NCBI GenBank assembly: GCA_921293015.1
Contig: OV121088.1
Coordinates: 35,584,010 to 35,648,009, forward strand
Direction of reading: 5' to 3'
Length of the DNA: 64,000 nt
Source of the DNA: Phorcus lineatus
Taxonomy: Eukaryota; Mollusca; Gastropoda; Trochida; Trochidae
Shown here: positions 49,088 to 60,361 of the stretch, piece after piece
Layout: each line of letters opens with the position of its first letter
How positions within the stretch are numbered: position 1 is the stretch's first letter
Notes under the pieces: generated by a model
Database searches by the model: none
The model's input: only the letters and a program-made list of their open reading frames with translations
Told to the model about the DNA's origin: nothing
Position numbers and translations under genes: made by a program

Positions 49088-52000
49088 ATGGATGTCTGTA
49101 GGGAAATCAAAAGCGCGCTGACTTCAAAACAAGCAGGCTATGTTGTTGGCGGAGCCGCAACTGCAGCCGCAGTTTACGGACTTTACAGACTATGGTCGTA
49201 TCTTCGCGAAGAAGACGAATATTTTGAAAAACTTACTGTCGTCGTGAGTGCATTCTTGAAATTCATTCGCCAATCAACGGTTTAATTCAAACTTTCTATC
49301 ATCTTTACTGTGTAGTGTCACCAATGACTGTCTATTTACTGACCTCCATTTAAATTTATTACGATTTGGGAATTGATAAGAGAACGTCTTGTTTCGCGTC
49401 TTATATCATTTTGAAAATGAAATACATACAATTTACAGAGAGACAAAATGTCACGACATGCGCCTACTATTTTGGTCAATAATTTAGAGGATATGTGCGT
49501 TTTTTTCTTGACAAGCTGTGAACTGTGTATGAGTCACATTTGGCACATATACGCAGAGGCGAAAGGTACGGCACTCTCTCAAATCTTAACCTAATGAAAG
49601 CCTTATAAGAGTTCATTTGAATTTATTATTTTTCGAATGGTGAAATATGCCATTTATCGGTGAAAATAAAACCCGTATTTTCACTGAGTGAAATAATTAT
49701 GGTATTCTACTCAGTGAAATGATGCAACAATCATATGACGTCTTCTGTGACGTCATGAAACAATTGAATTACGTCATGCGACAGCCGCGCTAGCGAAGCA
49801 TTTTAGCTTCTCCATTCATATAGTTAGGGTCATTTACGGGGTTTTGGGAAACATAATAAATAGAACATTTGACATTTGTCGTCGAATACCATGAATACCA
49901 TTTTTTTCGCGTCTTATATCATTTTGAAAATGAAATACATAAAATTTACAGAGAGACAAAATGTCACGACATGTGCCTACTGTTTTGGTCAATAATTTAG
50001 AGGATATGTGCGTTTTTTTCTTGACAAGCTGTGAACTGTGTATGAGTCACATTTGGCAAATATACGCAGAGGCGAAAGGTACGACACTCGCTCAAATCTT
50101 AACCTAATGAAAGCCTTATAAGAGTTCATTTGAATACATCATGATTTTAATTCATATCCCATATTTACAAGTGAATACCAGGGAAGTGTGGCTCAGTTGG
50201 TAGTTTTAACTTGAGTTTCGGGGCTGTTAAGTGGCTAGTAGTGCTTCCACTTGCCTGCTGCACTTAGGGAAACAAAGAGTTAATAAGAGTGAAATTGTCT
50301 CAAAATTGAAATCTAATTGTTATCAACCTGGACTGATTAGCCTGACATTTGCAGGCAAGCGCATTGCCACGCAACTAATTAGCCCAGTTTGATAACAATG
50401 AATCTCATTTCACTTCTATATAACGAACGCAGATTCCTAATGACGTTATCTTTTGCAATGGTCATTGGGGGTTGGGTTTTCCTCTCAAATGACATGGAAG
50501 AGTAAGGTAAAGAAAAGTAAGGTATTTTCAATTTTGCATTTTAAAAACTTGCTTAAAGCATGTAGTGTATGGGGGAAAACACATCATATTGTATCATATT
50601 GTGCTCCATGGGTCTGTTGGTGGGTAGCAGTAGCTGACAGCATTCTGTACTATGTTTACCTACATTTTTCCCCATGTTTTTTACCTCTTGGAGTAAGGTA
50701 AAAATGGATATTTTCTAGAAAGGCGCAGCCAGGATTGCTAATATTATAATCTCTACCTTCTACATAAGATTCAATAAACAAGGAATTTGTTGAGGAAATA
50801 AATTCACTTTGAATAGGCTTCAGAATGACTAGGGGTGTGAAACAGTACACCTGAGCTTCATTCAATACATATTGTGGCACAGAATCTTAAGTTCAGTACA
50901 TTTGTGGTTTGTTAAGGAGCAAGAATGCAACAAACTAAATCACAGCAGAATACATTTTTCATTAAAAATAAAGTATGAAGAATGTATACTGAAAACTATG
51001 AAAAAAATCATTGTTGCTGTCATTGATTATGTTTTTCAGTATAAACGAAATTTACACTTCAATGTAGGGTGCCCTAAACTGAATGCAAAATGCTGTTCAT
51101 ATGCTTGAGCTTCTGTTTGATATGTATTGTTGTCACTCTAAGATAAGCCTTAAATTGATACACTTTTAATGACATGAAATATGTTATTCTGTATGAACCA
51201 GAATTACAACCTGATGTATGTACTGTGTACAACTGATCGAAAAATACTGTACGTGGTTCAACCTCAGTGGGTGTGAACCATTTCATCTCTAAGAATGAGC
51301 CTATTGCCTCAGCAACAATGTCATAAATGTGTCATTTTAATAAAACTGATAAAATTTCAGAAAGACCAGAGTGAAAGAAGAATTTTGATTATTGGTCTGG
51401 ACGGGGCAGGAAAGACAAGATTTGCCCGATGTTTTTGTAAAGGGCGTCGGCGATTGAGCTCAACAGAAGAAACGACTATTGGCTTTTATGTCAATTCTGT
51501 CATGCTGGGAAACATTTATCTTAACATGTGGGATGGTATGTTTAAGAAACATTTAGATTGATAGTACTTGTCATCGATTGATAATCACGCTGAGGATGTC
51601 ATTCTTTTTAATTTATTTGAATAATAGCCTTATGATTATTCAAGCAAACAATTAATTAAACTTTCTTTAATGCTGACAAGGTACTTTAATTGGCAGTGAA
51701 ATTTTCCATCCAAAATACTTTGAATACAGGAAGTAGTTCAGCTTGCAAATTAAGGTGTAGTTACGAATAAGATTAGGTAAAGATTGTACAGGGAGTAATC
51801 TAAATTTTTTAAGCTGTCATGAATGGATTCCTTTTTTTGCATTAAGACACTTTGCTTGTGTGAATATGTCAACATGTTGTTGCAGTTGGAGGCTCCTCAA
51901 TGTGCAGAAACTACTGGAAGGAGTTCCTTTTGGATCTGGATGCTGTGTGTTTTGTTGTTGACTCTTCCAACGCGTGTAGATTTGATGAGGCGCGGCGAGA

Positions 52001-53129
52001 ACTACACAACTTCCTCCTCCAGAAAGGCACTGAAGGAATTCCACTAATTGTTGTAGCCAGTAAACAGGTATATGCCATGATTATTCCACATTCTTTATAG
52101 TAAACAGGCATTTTGTCTCGTTTTTATATTACAATTGCATGATTAATGAAATAGATAAATAATGGAGAATCATTTTCACAGTGATAAAACTGAACAATTC
52201 TTGTGTGAAGGATTTTGTTGATTTGAAATAATGAGAAATTGATCTGATAATGAGATATTTTTGAAAATGATAGGAAAATTCCCTTTCTTTATCTGGGCAT
52301 TTTATTTGGATATTAATCAATTCTATCATCTTTATTGTGTTTGTACATAGGCAGATGGCCTTAAAAATGAATTAAATGAGAAAAAAAATGCACTTATTCT
52401 TTGTGACATTACAATGGTACAGACAGTTCTAAACTAGAGTATTTGTGTTCTTTCATATAGAGTAACCCAGCATTTTAAATGATAGACTTGTTTACAAACT
52501 GTCAATGATGAGATCTCTCAAACTTTTGACACTTCAGTGATCATGTTGAGGAGGCAAAACACTTTTTCATTTACAAATGTTTTTTTGCCATTTGTTATTA
52601 TGGTATATCATTTGAGGAACAAAACATGCTTAGCAATCCTAATTGTATATATTTGGACCAAAAGTCGTACAGCACATTTTGCATTTAAAAGATTCATTAT
52701 TACAGAGTATATTTAATTTAAAAACATTCCTACCTAAAGACACATGTTTTTCTTTTGCATTAGCACGTCAAAATTCCACAAACTTTGTTTTATTTAGTCA
52801 TAGACATTAGAAAATGAAAACACAAATTGTTGTTGAAAAATTTGTTGCTCAGTTACAAATATATGAACACATGTCAACATTAATTCCACAACTTATGGTT
52901 CACCACATCGATACTAACAGTATACTGAATGTATTTTCGCCAGGACAAGGCCCTGTCTCTCCCTCCAGATATGGTGTACAGCTTCCTTGAGCTAGACAGC
53001 TTTGCAAAGACCCGTCCCATCCACCTTGTAAGTGTACAAGCTCCTGACTACGGCCCACGTAAAGGATTCATGCAGACCTTCCGCATCTTCCAAAATCTTG
53101 ACTCCACCAATCGAAAGAAGAAGTTTTGA
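49088..53129 (+). CDS. ARL10: ADP-ribosylation-factor-like GTPase, ARL10-like
   Basis: Four exons: 49088-49243, 51361-51535, 51886-52067 and 52944-53129; 232 codons plus stop, close to human ARL10. Residues 17-34 (AGYVVGGAATAAAVYGLY) form a membrane segment, followed by an acidic REEDEYFE. The P-loop is GLDGAGKT (about residues 62-69). The switch-I Thr lies in TTIGF. The switch-II motif is WDVGGS, then RNYWKEFLLDLDAVCFVVDS, which closely follows the ARL9/ARL10 pattern. The guanine-specificity motif, normally NKQD, reads SKQD. The C-terminus ends in a basic RKKKF. Members are small GTPases; ARL10 is membrane-anchored with a poorly known role. I chose the ATG at 49,088 because it opens directly on the TM region, although an in-frame ATG exists at 48,986. 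Confidence 0.88.
49392..50135. repeat. 231-bp direct duplication flanking an insert
   Basis: 49,392-49,622 is repeated at 49,905-50,135 with a constant 513-bp offset and few differences (for example GACATGCGCC versus GACATGTGCC). The 282 bp between them is the hairpin-family element. It lies in intron 1 of the ARL10-like gene. Confidence 0.9.
49623..49904 (+). mobile_element. CRE-containing hairpin-family element, truncated
   Basis: TTATTATTTTTCGAATGGTG start, GGTGAAAATAAAACCCG, TGACGTCA at 49,748-49,755, a CGCGCTAGCGAAGC block, then TTTACGGGGTTTTGGGAAA. Nearly the same order as 57,246-57,655, but it stops where the terminal hairpin begins (GACATTTGTCGTCGAATACC). Confidence 0.75.
50181..50205 (+). 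other. tRNA A-box-like SINE head fragment
   Basis: GTGTGGCTCAGTTGGTAG matches the D-arm/A-box form of tRNA genes. No matching B box or acceptor stem follows, so it is probably a truncated SINE head. Confidence 0.3.
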
Positions 53130-56100
53130 TTTCCTGTCGAATATTTACTAATCTGGATGTATGTTTTTGAACATCAAGCTATGAATTGTGAAAGACGGAT
53201 CATTGTGTTGAAAGCATATGATTGTGTTTTAGATGTGTTATATTTATGAATTCATTTAGAATATTTATTATTATTGTTTGTTACATTGTTTGTACTATTG
53301 TACTTTGCCATGCTAGTCATACACTTTTGTGAAGGTCTACAAAAATGTGATTTCAGAAATGCTCCTATCTTGTTTACACTTGTATTTTATTTTATCAGCA
53401 AAGGCTGACATTTTGTATAGTTTTTGCAACTGCTTTAGACAGTTTTTGTGATATTCTATAAGGTAATCATCATGGATAAAAATTTTGTGATTGTAAAGTA
53501 CAGATAATGAGAACTTCATATGCTATCCATTTAAGCATAATGTACAAGCATAAATGTCATGAAATAAGTAGGAAATAATCTATTATGAAATAATTATTTA
53601 TACTACGGTATTTAAAACGGTTTCCTGTATGATAGTTTGGTGCCAAAATGAAAAACTTTAATGCCTTTTACATGTTTATACTTAGAACGAAAGATAGAAT
53701 CGCAGATTAAACAGAAAAGTAACTTTCAAGTTTCTACAAATCTCTTTTTTAAAACCCTTTTTTGTTTGCACTATGTATGATTTAGACTTTGTTATGTTCA
53801 TTGCCTGATCAGGTCAGTGTAATTAAGTAAATGATGCATAGAATTGAGAAGCCTCCTGTCTCAATAAGCTCAATTATTTCTGGACCCCGGTCCTTTATTA
53901 ATCATGAATATATAAATAATCTGTCAAATAAGTCATGACACTAAAAACTATTCAAAGGTGGCCTTAGTTATGTCTATTGCATAAACATAATCTAATATTT
54001 AAGTAGTGACTGTAAGTTAAATTCAGAAGCAATTTATAATTAAAAACATCAGTAAGCAGAATAACAACAAGCAAAGGCTAAGGTCTCTTCTCATAGCTTT
54101 TCAAATTATTTAAAAAAAGATGTCCAACTTAATTAAATGTACTGTGAGCATATATATTAGTAATATAATTGTGAGAATTGTTTCTTTGCCACTATTGAAG
54201 GGCATTTAATGTAATTGTTGTGCCTGTATTATTTAAGAAATTATATATGTTTTTTTCTTGAATGGCTCCTTGAATTGTATTCTTTTAAATCATTCCATGA
54301 TACTAATGTCAAATATTAAAAAATATATTGAAGTCAAATCTTTCTTTTCTCTTTGTTTCTTTTAGTAATTTATATATAATCATACTTAAAGTTTTGCAAA
54401 GCAACTGAATTGATCTCATTTTCCTCACTGAGCAAATAGTTGATCACTTACACCAATCTTTCCTGTAGGGTTGTAATAATTTCCAGTTTTATGCTCATTT
54501 TACAGTTAAGATGACGCTTCTTATTGAAGCCTGCCAGCTCATTTCCCATTGCAAGCACATTAATTGCACTCCATTAATAGTTGCATCACAACTGAAATAT
54601 ATCTAGAAACTGCATCTCAGATACTTATGACGGATGCATTTCTCAATGAGTTTACTTACCACCTGTTTATTTTTCTGTGTTTGGGGTTTTTTTATTGCTT
54701 TTCTTTGGATTGATAATTGATAGATCAGAATCTTCTCGAGATTGCCACGTATTACTGATGGAGAATAGCCCTAATAACAAATGTTCTCTCAATAAACAAG
54801 GCTTAATTTAGTCCTGAAGACTGACCTGAGGCATGCTCTGCAGGGAAAGTTGTCTGTGTGATGGCTTTTGTTGTAAATTATTAGTATAAAATAAGGATGA
54901 CTAGTGTAGAGAAAATGTTCAACTGTTTATTTTCAAAACTATACATGGACAAGAAGTAAATGCAAATATTTGACACTGTAAATGAATTTGAAACATTAAC
55001 ATCGTCTCTTTTTCTTCATTGTATCAATCTGACAAATATTTGACACATAATGGTACATTTGGTTAATAACATTAAATAGTCATTGATACTATGGCATCAA
55101 TGCACATAAATGATAAAGATATACATCAATAAGGGGGTCAAACCTAGATGAAAGGCCATTTCCATTAGTGATATTCATACAACCATCTTCTGTATAATCT
55201 TGCTTCAATGTTCCAATGAATACAGACTAGTCATTTCCAAAACATTCAGTTTCAAAACAAATCACAACAAATGGTCTAGATCAGAGATAGATCTGGTCTT
55301 TGATGTTTAAGGTAACTATAGATTTCATTCATAAATTAAAATTTGAAGTTTGACCTATTTCAAAATATTTACAAAATCTATTCAGGTAATTGCACTCATT
55401 AAAAGAACATGAAAGCGACATAAATCTTTCCTAAACTCATATTGCTTTTGCAATTTAATCTTGACACACCTCAAAATGAACATGAGGAATCAAGATCATA
55501 CTGTTTAATGATGAATCAAGATCATACTGTTTAAGACTCAAAAATAAATTTAAATCAACTCTCCCGTTACAATATCACACATACACACACACACCTCCTC
55601 AAAAGTCATTTGCATATTTTAAACAAAGAAGATCATTGGTCAGTGAGTATGACAAGACTGATGATGGACAAACAGATCTAAGACTTGCCAAACCTAGACA
55701 CTACAACTCCTTGTCAACCAAAGATTGTGTTTCAATCCATAGATCTGTACGGACTCAAGACTCAATTTCCCAAATTTGTACGTTACCTTTCTTTATTCTG
55801 GTTAAACAACATTGAGCATTCAAGTACGTCTTGTTGATCATATGATGTTGACCATTGCCAAATAATCAACATTTTAAAGTAAAAAGAGGCCAAACATGGT
55901 TTCATTTCAGCAGATCAGCTGACATTTTAGTCCTTTGTATGGGTTCACTATGGCATGATATACATTACCAATTATGCTGTAGATAGTCCTTTTGATCGTT
56001 GAATTCAATACAATTTCAAGTATAAATTCAAATTACAGAACTTTTTTCAAAGAAAATGGTTACCATTCTAATATAAAACACTGTTGCTATAAATTTGAAA

Positions 56101-56360
56101 CATGCAAAATGGACTTCAATTAACAAATGAACTCCAGCATTCCAGTTGAAATTGGAAATACCGCTTATTAAAGTATTTAAAATAATATTTCACACTTTAG
56201 TCATGATGTTTAATTCAAATATAGGTTGTGTGCTGTTTGACTGTCCAGGTATGTTATTGTCACATGACACATTCCAATTTTTATGAGCTAAAATGTTCAT
56301 GATTACATGACGAAACTACCACAGCCATTTTGCCTCCAAGTTTTTCTTTCATGGAGGCTG
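53130..56360. other. 3' flanks of ARL10-like and HIGD2A-like genes
   Basis: Convergent gene ends with no coding segment between. Candidate poly(A) signals are AATAAA at 54,791-54,796 (+) and its inverse at 55,792-55,797 (-). A short CA-rich stretch is near 55,580. Confidence 0.5.
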
Positions 56361-59300
56361 TCATTTTTCTGCTACAGCTTTCTTGGCAGCTGTTTTGCTC
56401 CCATATAGCACTCCACCAATGACAGCAAAGATGGTGAAGCCCTGACCAAGAATTCTTAACCTCATCATTTTCTGAGAGCGTGCCTTATTTCCAGCTTTCA
56501 TCTGTATAAGACCAAATGTTAGAGCAAAGGTCGTCACAGCTACACCTGCAGGAGAAAGAAAATGTCTTGAAAACGTGTTTTTATGAATTACAATTATATT
56601 CAACGAAAGTGGTCAGTTTACATGCCATATGGCTTATCCTTCAAACCAGTAAGAACTCCAATTATTTTGTGGTTGGATTACAGGCCCTAAGTCAAAGTCA
56701 ACAAAAAGATGCAACCTTTTCCTAAATGACCTAAATCAGATTAACAAAAATAGGACAAGGGCAGTAACTCAGAAAATTATAATAAATAATGGCGAGCTTT
56801 TTCTTTGTTTTAAATCCATCTAGATATTGATAACAAGAAGCCAATCTTGGTAGTCTTATCTAAAAAAATTTCTTTCATGATTGTCTTGAACAAAGCCTTT
56901 CTCTTTAACTTGGACGGATGGATAGATGTAGTAGTCCGAGCTATTAACCCCTTTCCACTTTGATAACATGTTAAACAACCCCCTATTTCAACCTGTCTTA
57001 GATATTACATGAAGGGAAATCACAAAATTGGAGAGACTCGTCACTGTAAAATTACATATTAAATATCTTATATTTTCTGTTTCTCTTTCTGTTCTAATAA
57101 CTGTTATCTCTGAAATAGAATAAAAACCTTTTTAGCTTTTATAGTTTTTTGTTTGAAACAAATTATGTTAACAGTATCAGGATATATTGTCTCTTATGGC
57201 GATACATTGATGTATCATGAACCCTCGCGATATAAATATCCTGATTTATTATATTTCGAATGGTGAAATATGCCATTTACCGGTGAAAATAAAACCCGTA
57301 TTTTCATTGAGTGAAATAATTATGGTATTCTACTCAGTGAAATGATGCAACAATCATATGACGTCGTCTGTGACATCATGAAACAATTGAATGACGTCAT
57401 GCAACGGCCGCGCTAGTGAAGCGTTTTAGCTTCTCCATTCATATAGTAAGGGTCATTTACGGGGTTTTGGGAAAAATAATAAATAGAACCTTTGACATTT
57501 CTCGTCAAATACCATGAATATCTCATCTCGTGAAATAGAAAATCATATATTTACACTTGTGGCTACGCCATTCGTGAAAATATAAATTTCTACTTCACTC
57601 GATGAGATATCCATGGTATCCAACGAGAAATGTCAAATATCCTCTATATATTGTCTAAACATGTTTTGTATCGATGCATTCGTATTGCGTAGTAGACGAT
57701 GCAAAAATTGATACTATCGATGAATCGCTACACCACTAGTCGGCTATATTCCATAAGTGGGCAGAATATGAATTATGTTGAATACTAGTCATAAACTATT
57801 CTTTAACCAACCCTTTATAATTCAATTATATAGTTACATACTGTTCTAGGATAATCATTGGCAAGTTATTATCATTCACTGGATTCTTGATCTACATCCT
57901 TTAGTTTCACTGTCCTCAGTGGTAGGGTTTTTTAAGTTCAGCCCTTGAAACTTCACACTTAATACTAAATACCAAGTTTCAATGAGCTTGGCCTTATGGT
58001 AAATATAATGGTAAATATTTTTGGGAAAAAATGAAACTATCAAAACACACCGAGGACAGAAGTCATTTCTAAAACCCATGAAAACTTGTACTGTGCCAAA
58101 GATAACAAGCAGACAGAGTCAGCTATATCCCCCGCCAAAGGGAAAGGGTAGTTAAGGATACTAGTTGTGGAATTTTGAACAGTGATCATGTTGTTTTTCT
58201 ACAAACAACCTTTAAGAAATCCTATGTTACGTTTCCATGGAAACGGGTAAAAATAAAAATGCAAAGAAGTTGAAAACCCCAAAAGGCACATCTCCGCATG
58301 ATGCCCGTTGCACATACCAAGTTTCGTCGAGATAGGTCTCACCGTTTTGGAGTTGTGCTCCGGAAACATTATCGGGACGGATGGATGGACAAACGGACAG
58401 ACGGAGACCATTTCAATATCCCCCGCCAACTACGCTGGGCGGGGGATAATAATTTCCAGACACCATCCTGGTTGCTGTTGGTTGGGTTCAATCTCATTAA
58501 AATCAAATCTAAAATGCTCTACTACATTTCGCATGTAGATCTCACCAGGCTCCGTTACTTGAGCTGTCAAGTTTGCCTCTGACATAATCTAAATCAGCCA
58601 ATCAGCATTCTAGGGTGCAGGATATTTCTATTTTTTTTAATGTCAATGCTTTTCAGTACTCAGATACCGAAAATTTCCGACTGTTTTCCGAATGTAGCAA
58701 TGCCTAAATATCCAAATGAATGAAGTGTTGCTTTCAATTTACCCTAGCTTGGTTTTATGGACAAAAATGTCAAATCGAAAGCCATTTTGTTATCTTTCGT
58801 AAGCTAACTCTGCATACCCAACATAATGCGTTAGTAGTTGGGACTAATTGATAATGCTTTTTCAGGAACCACATACGTTGAATAAACGTTTCGTCTTTTA
58901 CTTTGTAGTTATTGTTAACTAATTCATTATTTTTGCGAAAAGAAATAACCATAAACATGTTGAGAAAAGAAAAAAACACCAAAAGAGGTACAAATACCAT
59001 AAGAGCTTTTGTTGGTATGCCACGTACATGTGGTAATGAGATTGACTCTTGTTTCTTCAAAGACTGAGATGTTATAAATAATTCTTTCAGAATGTTATTC
59101 AAATAAAGGAAAATTACTTCAACTTGTTGTATATAAAATGGAAAAATAATAAGAGTTTCTTCAAATAGCAAAAATACCTGTAATCTCTTAGAAGGCCGCA
59201 AAGGGAAGCCCATTGTGATTGCTTATCTGCGTCATGCCAATGAGATCAAGAGGTCAAAGTGGAAGCAAAGGTTAACCTGACGGCTTGAGTATTAGGAGCC

Positions 59301-59823
59301 TAAGTGAGATCTATAATCTGTGTTACATAGTGCAGCAATATTAGATTTTATTTTAATGATATTGGTTGGGATCAATGATAAAAAAACAAACCCAGAGACA
59401 GTGGCTCTGAAGTTTATCAGGGTTTGTATATTTCAATATTTAAACTACATAAACTTGCAATTGAAATAACATTTTAGTGATATGTAAGTTATCAAAAAAT
59501 TAGATGATATTTGTTGATAAAAGACCATTTTCTATCAAGTCTTTAAACTTGCCGAATCGTGAGCCTCGGAGCCGGCGGCTCTATTCTTTTGAGAAAAACC
59601 TTTCTTATATAAATACAGTAGAGGTAAACAAATCAGAGTTATTCCCCTTACAGACACATCACTGAAAATATAAAAAATATATAGTGTATGACGCACCGAA
59701 AGGCACAAATGGATTCTCTTTCGTTTTCCTTATAAATTTCTCTTTCAACCCTTCTTCAACATGGCTGTAGTTTTCTTTTGGAGGTGGCAAATATGCAAAT
59801 TCTGGTGCTGCTTCTTTCGCCAT
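56361..59823 (-). CDS. HIGD2A: HIG1 domain family member 2A-like
   Basis: Two exons, 59823-59697 and 56545-56361, phase 1; 103 codons plus stop (human HIGD2A is about 106). The N-terminus is soluble (LPPPKENYSHVEEGLKEKF), then IRKTKENPFVPFG, the conserved entry to the HIG1 domain. Two membrane segments follow (VAVTTFALTFGLIQM and FTIFAVIGGVLYG) around the HIG1 signature RSQKMMRLRILGQGFT. A Lys-rich tail closes the protein. By family it is an inner mitochondrial membrane assembly factor for cytochrome c oxidase and supercomplexes. The 3.15-kb intron hosts two repeats. It is head-to-head with NOP16. Confidence 0.93.
57246..57655 (+). mobile_element. CRE-containing hairpin-ended element, complete copy
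   Basis: TTATTATATTTCGAATGGTG start and the same body as 49,623-49,904, with TGACGTCA at 57,392-57,399. It then runs into a complete terminal hairpin: GACATTTCTCGTCAAATACC pairs with sequence ending CAACGAGAAATGTC near 57,637. It ends TCCTCTATATATTG, echoing the TCTCTATATATG end of the element at 7,718. It lies in the HIGD2A-like intron. Confidence 0.75.
58126..58448. mobile_element. TATCCCCCGCC MITE with terminal hairpin
   Basis: Begins TATCCCCCGCC; the same 11-mer recurs at 58,417 and its inverse GGCGGGGGATA closes the element at 58,438-58,448, forming a terminal stem-loop. The interior includes GTTTCGTCGAGATAGGTCTC and GGACGGATGGATGGACAAAC, motifs I recall as very common in bivalve genomes. 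ORFs across it are not genes. Confidence 0.75.
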
Positions 59824-60361
59824 TGTGGAATCCTTTGAGGTCGAGTTATACGAAATGATGGAACAAAGAATATAAAACGAAATATTGTTTTGGATAAAAT
59901 GATATATTGTAGAAGAAGTTTAAACATTACCACACAAATCTTTTTAAAAAAGGTGACACTTATTTTCTTTATTATTCAACAAAATATTTTTCTTAAATGA
60001 TGATGTTATCATGGTACATGATATATATTTTACAATCCAATTTCGGTATCATTTTCAATTTTAGTTAGAGAAAACAACTTCCGGCAAGTTGTTACTAAAG
60101 TTCAGATTCGAACAGATTGGTTGAATGAGAGATTTAAATATTCGTAATCAACCTCCAGAGACGACCTACATATTTTCATTCGATGTATAACATAACAAAA
60201 ATATTCTTTGTGTAAAAGCAGTTTGTCATTTTTCTGAATAATAATAAAAACTAATTTCAATAAGTGTGTGGAATCCGACTTTTGGAAGCATCCTGAAGCA
60301 CGTGTTGTTGTGGTACCGGGTTGTTGTTTTGCTGTGAGGAAGACAAGATTCTGATTACAAT
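59824..60361. promoter_or_regulatory. Bidirectional HIGD2A/NOP16 promoter region
   Basis: The 538 bp between two divergent start codons must contain both transcription starts. No TATA or CpG island is apparent; it is AT-rich near HIGD2A with more balanced composition near 60,290-60,345. Confidence 0.6.

Noticed and set aside
52330-52395. LINE-like 3' tail (GGCAGATGGCC followed by A-rich sequence)
   Set aside because: Resembles the tail near 37,452, but is too short and isolated to call.
58199-58582. ORFs on both strands at 58.2-58.6 kb
   Set aside because: They lie within the TATCCCCCGCC MITE, a dispersed repeat.
59745-59933. 62-codon minus-strand ORF with an earlier ATG over HIGD2A exon 1
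   Set aside because: It is an out-of-frame overlap; the HIG1 protein starts at 59,823 in another frame.
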